Of a stretch of 64,000 nucleotides of DNA, positions 60,058-64,000 are shown in pieces. The translations under genes and the position numbers were made by a program. The notes under the pieces are model-generated. The model did not search any database. It was not told where the DNA came from and saw only the letters and a list, made by a program, of their open reading frames with translations. Position 1 is the first letter of the stretch, and every line of letters starts with the position of its first letter. The stretch is from the NCBI RefSeq assembly GCF_963576615.1, contig NC_088711.1, forward strand, positions 10,224,869 to 10,288,868, given 5' to 3'. This stretch comes from Watersipora subatra (Eukaryota > Bryozoa > Gymnolaemata > Cheilostomatida > Watersiporidae).

Positions 60058-63000
60058 ATGTTGTTTAGGTCTTCAAGTTTGTTATGCTTTTCAATAATTG
60101 AAGTATTGTTTGTTTTAGGCCTCATGTTGTTGCTGTTAATGCTGTGCGCTGCTGCAAGCGCGAGTAGCAATGTAACATTGAGTTTAGAGGGTACTCTTGT
60201 TAAAGCAGAACTCGCTCCTCATTCACCCACAGACCTTTTCATACAGCACACTAATACTAACTACTCGGACTTCTATGTTCCTCAGTGTCACGCTAGAAAG
60301 TACAACTTCACTTTAGCCACTGGATCTACTAAAGAGACAAGTTCTTCAGTTGGTAATGACATCTTTAACAGCGACTCCTCGATGACACTCATCAATGATG
60401 TGAATAATGAATCTATTCCTGTCTACTGCGTATACACGTCGTATAACATCTCAGGTATGGCTTCACTGAATAGATGTTATACTAACTAACCTTTGGTTTG
60501 CGAAGTTTTACGTTTGTTGTCTACTGATGACTGCAGGTTTTTTGTCTTTTGCTATTCATAGATATTATAAGCCACACAACACGGACACTTGAACATTGCT
60601 TGTTCATGGCCTGTACGACCTTTATTGTGGTAATCCAATGAAATGCCTCGATATCATTACAAGGCAAATGTTTTCCATTGTATAGGAATTCTGATGGTAT
60701 TTTGCAGCTCCTGTCCCTGGAGGCTGCAACCTAGAGTTTAACTTTGAAAATGATCCAAACATACATAGTTGGTATGATGGCTTCCGTTTGTGGCTGGAAT
60801 TTCAATACGCTAGTGTGAAAAGGCTCGAGTGTGATGACCAAAAGGGATGGGATTACCTGACTTATTCCGTCTATGCTATATACCTTCAGGTTAGTATTGC
60901 GACATACATCTACGGATTAGTCGTGTAAATGTTGGTTGGTATGAGATAACATAATGTAAATGATATATTGATATGAAAATCCAAGCTGAGCTTAGGTTGG
61001 TCTGAGCTCGCTATCAACTTGAAAAAATGTTTCTATCTTTCTATGTTTCTATGTTTCTAAATCTTGAAAAAACTATTTACTGTACATTTCTATTTTGGAT
61101 ATTTTTGATAAAATGACAAGTCATTGCTAAAATACTCTTCGTTGTTGCTTCATTATGTTGGAAATAATAATTTGCTATATTATACACATTAATTGCTCCT
61201 GAGGCTTTCTCAAATATATATCTGTTGGTCAATTCTTTGGAATGAGCTGAATAGTTGCTGGAGCTCTTTACATATGTTAGAGTGAACTTTTCCTTTTTTA
61301 GGTTGCTGGCGACCAGGATACAAATTTTTCAGATATGCTCAGGGATGTCATCACACCTGCTGGTATCGAGAGCAAAGGAACTAAGGTACACACACGCCAG
61401 TATATTAGAGATCATTTACACACTAAGACATAAGCATTTGATTGCTAGCCAGTTAGCAGATCTGTGGATAAGCTTTTGACTAAATAAATATTGTGTGCTA
61501 AGGAGCCATTCTTAAACTTCGAGTATACTAAATGACTGACACTGAGTTATTCTCACTGTAAATTGCCGAACCATACGCTTGATGTTGTTTTCTATCACAT
61601 AGTAGTGTCGCTGAGTTTGCTGTTTTCTCATGCCTCTATAATCATATGCCTTCAACCATGATAATAGATAACAATGGCTTGTGACACGAGTGCGTTTTGG
61701 AACTGTCATGTAATTGTCTTGGGCAATATCGTAGTCTCTGTTAGTACCAATATCACTATTGTGCCTATGAATGATGAGGCAGTCTGTATTAGAGGATCTG
61801 ATCCTAGTATCCGTATTAACACTGAGATTGATTATTTGGATGGGTGTCGGCTGAGCATTTTTAAATCGATCTGAAACCTCCGATAATTTCTGAGCTATTT
61901 AACAAATCCTCTATTATTCAGGGTAACATTATCCTAGCTGACCACACTAAGAAATGTAATACATTGAGAGCTATTTATTATCTCTCAAATGTCAATATTG
62001 AATGAATAACAAACATGCCGACAAATTTCGCGAAGAATTTTTACGTTTCAGTCAGAATGGAAATAACAGGTATTGCAGTTGTCTCTTGCAATGATAAAAT
62101 TCATTGCAATCGATAATGGACTGTTATGGACTATGAATGCATTGTTATATTTCTTTTTATTCACATGCATCACAAAGTTAAATTACCTTTATATATTATA
62201 TTTCTTTTGAATTTCAACAAATATATACATATTTCATTTTTTTATTCTGTAATAATAGAAGCATACAACGATGCAACACAAAAGGGTGGGATCAATACTG
62301 AAGGCAAAAAACTTAGAGAGAATTGATAGATTGGATTGGTATCCGGATCAGCTCTTGCATTTCAAATTGTGGCATATCTAGTTAAAATACCATGAATAAT
62401 TTAGTTCATCTAAAGCCTAAACAGCAGTTGGCCTCTTTCAATTTTTTATTTTTATAGAATAGTCACCCATCTCATTGTTTCGTTTTCATTGCTTTCCAAT
62501 ACAATGTAAAAAAAGTGGAACAGCCTGCCAGCCTTTTACATTTATCCTATGGTGTTATTGCGTTGTCAATACTGGCTATTTTCGGTCTATATCTAGATAA
62601 TAGAACACACCCAGGCACAGTCGAACAAGCCCGCCCTTGTGGTCACCTCCTACCCAGACCAGGGTGTCTTTATAGCAGTTATCGTCGAAGATAAGTTGAC
62701 CGGTCACAAGTCAGCCTATGTTCCACGAGTCTCATATGGCTGTGACATTGATAGACACACTTCAGGGCATCCGTGTCAAGGTATAGCCAACATACCAGTT
62801 TCCAGTCATGACATAAGATCATGTGGTGACATATTATTGTAGCGAATCATGCGTGTAGGAAATGAAAATATTTGTGAGTCATGAATATATATTAGTAATG
62901 CTCCGGCTGTGCCCTTTGTGTCCCTGTTATTCAGATTTAGCTTGGCTGTAAATATCGTCGCTTGTTGCTGAGGAAGTTTTTGACTCGTTTATTGGTTATC

Positions 63001-64000
63001 TTTTTATTGTGTGTTTCTAATAGACCTGACATCATGTGGAAAATATAGCCCTAATTCCGGTAGATAGACCATAAAAAGTTTATTGGTACAATGGCAGTGC
63101 AATGACTGAGTGACAGCCCAAATACCACAAAATCTCTATTTGAACGCCATGGCTCTCGATTTTCCAATCCTTCTCTTATAGTGGCTTTCAAATTAAGGTG
63201 GCTTTCAAATTAAGGTGGCTTTCAAATAAAGGTGGCTTTCAAATAAAGATGGCTTTCAAATAAAGGTGGCTTTCATTTAGAGATTTTACAGTATCTCTTT
63301 CATGTAATTGAAGGCCAGATAGGTCATTTTAAAATCATCCTTCTGCCAAAACTTTCCGATTGCCTCGTCGGTTTGAACCCATATTTATGTCAATGTTACC
63401 TGCTATGGCACTTCATTCTTAGTAAGCTTTCAGTCTACTATTGTAGTTCAGTGGTACTACTACTTGCTGGCAGCCGTGATCACTGTTGCTGGCCTTTTCA
63501 TCACCTTCCTTGGACACAGATTCTTCGCATATGAACTTTTTATAATGGGATTTCTAACTGGACTGCTTTGCGGCTTTATAGGACTGCTTGCTGCTCGGGT
63601 GTCAGTCATAGGTAAGAAGTGTCTGTTTGTGTCAGTCATAGGTAGAAAGGGTCTGTTTATGTCAGTCATAGGTAAGAAGTGTCTGTTTGTGTCAGTCATA
63701 GGTAAGAAGTGTCTGTTTGTATCAGTCATAGGTAAGAAGTGTCTGTTTGTGTCAGTCATAGGTAAGAAGTGTCTGTTTGTGTCAGTCATATGTAAGAAGT
63801 GTCTGTTCGTGTCAGTCATAGGTAAGAAGTGTCTGTTTGTGTCAGTCATAGGTAAGAAGTGTCTGTTTGTGTCAGTCATAGGTTAGAAGTGTCTGTTTGT
63901 GTCAGTCATAGGTAGGAAGGGTCTGTTTATGTCAGTCATAGGTAAGAAGTGTCTGTTTGTGTCAGTCATAGGTAAGAAGTGTCTGTTTGTATCAGTGATA
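60058..64000 (+). CDS. TM7SF3: Seven-transmembrane protein TM7SF3, N-terminal part (runs off the edge)
   Basis: TM7SF3 is a multi-pass membrane protein, linked in vertebrates to cell survival and stress responses. Exons: 60058-60454, 60708-60889, 61302-61385, 62597-62780 and 63447 to about 63611, all GT-AG and in phase. Exon 1 has a hydrophobic leader; an internal ATG (MLLLLMLCAAASA) could be the true start, giving a classic signal peptide, and TTTTAG just before it could even be an acceptor. Exon 1 carries five N-glycosylation sequons (NVT, NYS, NFT, NES, NIS). Exon 2 begins PVPGGCNLEFNFENDPNI, near-identical to the vertebrate family signature PVPGGCNLEF. Exon 4 has YPDQGVFIAVIVEDKL. Exon 5 encodes the first two membrane segments (YYYLLAAVITVAGLFITFLG, ELFIMGFLTGLLCGFIGLLA) around GHRFFAYE, as in relatives (GHRFWKTE). 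Exon 5 ends inside a tandem array. The remaining helices lie beyond the window. Confidence 0.87.
63128..63275. repeat. Dispersed repeat with tandem GTGGCTTTCAAATAAAG units
   Basis: About six 17-18-bp units lie at 63181-63275, preceded by GAACGCCATGGCTCTCGATT. Family shared with 23836-23965. It lies in the intron between exons 4 and 5 of TM7SF3. Confidence 0.8.
63601..64000 (+). repeat. 30-bp tandem array carrying a 5' splice site in nearly every unit
   Basis: The unit is GTCAGTCATAGGTAAGAAGT then GTCTGTTTGT. It starts at the 3' end of TM7SF3 exon 5 and continues to the window edge, at least 13 copies. Most units contain ATAG|GTAAGAAGT, a strong donor; a few are altered (for example ATATGTAAG, AGGTTAG, AGGTAGG). 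Because 30 is a multiple of three, the exon frame stays open through many units (VSVIGKKCLF repeats) until a TAG at about 63884. Confidence 0.95.

Noticed and set aside
63460-63879. Minus-strand open frame of repeated MTDTNRHFLP decapeptides
   Set aside because: It is the antisense of the 30-bp array and of a TM7SF3 exon; the repetition comes from the DNA unit.

Overview
The window is AT-rich, intron-bearing animal DNA. Three genes are recognisable from spliced exons with matching phases: an EPB41L4A-type FERM protein (27.9-44.1 kb, minus), the TFIID subunit TAF8 (48.2-50.9 kb, minus) and the start of TM7SF3 (60.1 kb to the right edge, plus, incomplete). A fourth multi-exon gene (19.8-25.3 kb, plus) is built consistently but I do not recognise its product, and the last exon of an unknown gene lies at the left edge. 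The gene set, the spliced structure and the mix of MITEs, tRNA-derived SINEs, LINEs and a Gypsy element fit an invertebrate, probably a marine lophotrochozoan; that placement is inference, not proof.

Layout. 0-19 kb is almost gene-free and is a graveyard of small DNA transposons: long palindromes at 0.3, 1.1 and 3.9-4.3 kb, a hAT-like MITE with target-site duplication at 5.8 kb, a decayed P/THAP9-like transposase at 7.2-8.5 kb, a 2.5-kb element with modular GGCGACA terminal inverted repeats at 8.7-11.2 kb, a 5'-truncated LINE with a long reverse transcriptase frame at 11.6-13.6 kb, and a 1-kb element made of repeated GTGCACTTGCCCC-type modules at 17.5-18.6 kb. 19.8-25.3 kb holds the unrecognised gene; one of its introns contains a MITE-like element swollen by a 35-bp minisatellite. 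A 14-bp minisatellite follows at 25.8-26.3 kb.

27.9-50.9 kb is the gene-dense part, with EPB41L4A and TAF8 as neighbours on the minus strand. They have no functional link: one is a cortical membrane-cytoskeleton adaptor, the other a general transcription factor subunit. EPB41L4A has 20 coding exons; the seven exons 13-19 are all phase-symmetric. Its introns carry SINEs and a perfect 24-bp hairpin.

52.3-57.0 kb is a fossil Gypsy-type LTR retrotransposon with a 5-bp target-site duplication and mixed strand order inside. A LINE tail lies at 58.4-58.9 kb. The last 4 kb is TM7SF3. Its fifth exon runs straight into a 30-bp tandem array in which nearly every unit repeats the exon-end/5' splice-site sequence, the most unusual feature of the window.

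All gene names rest on remembered family sequence and splice-phase logic. No database search was possible.
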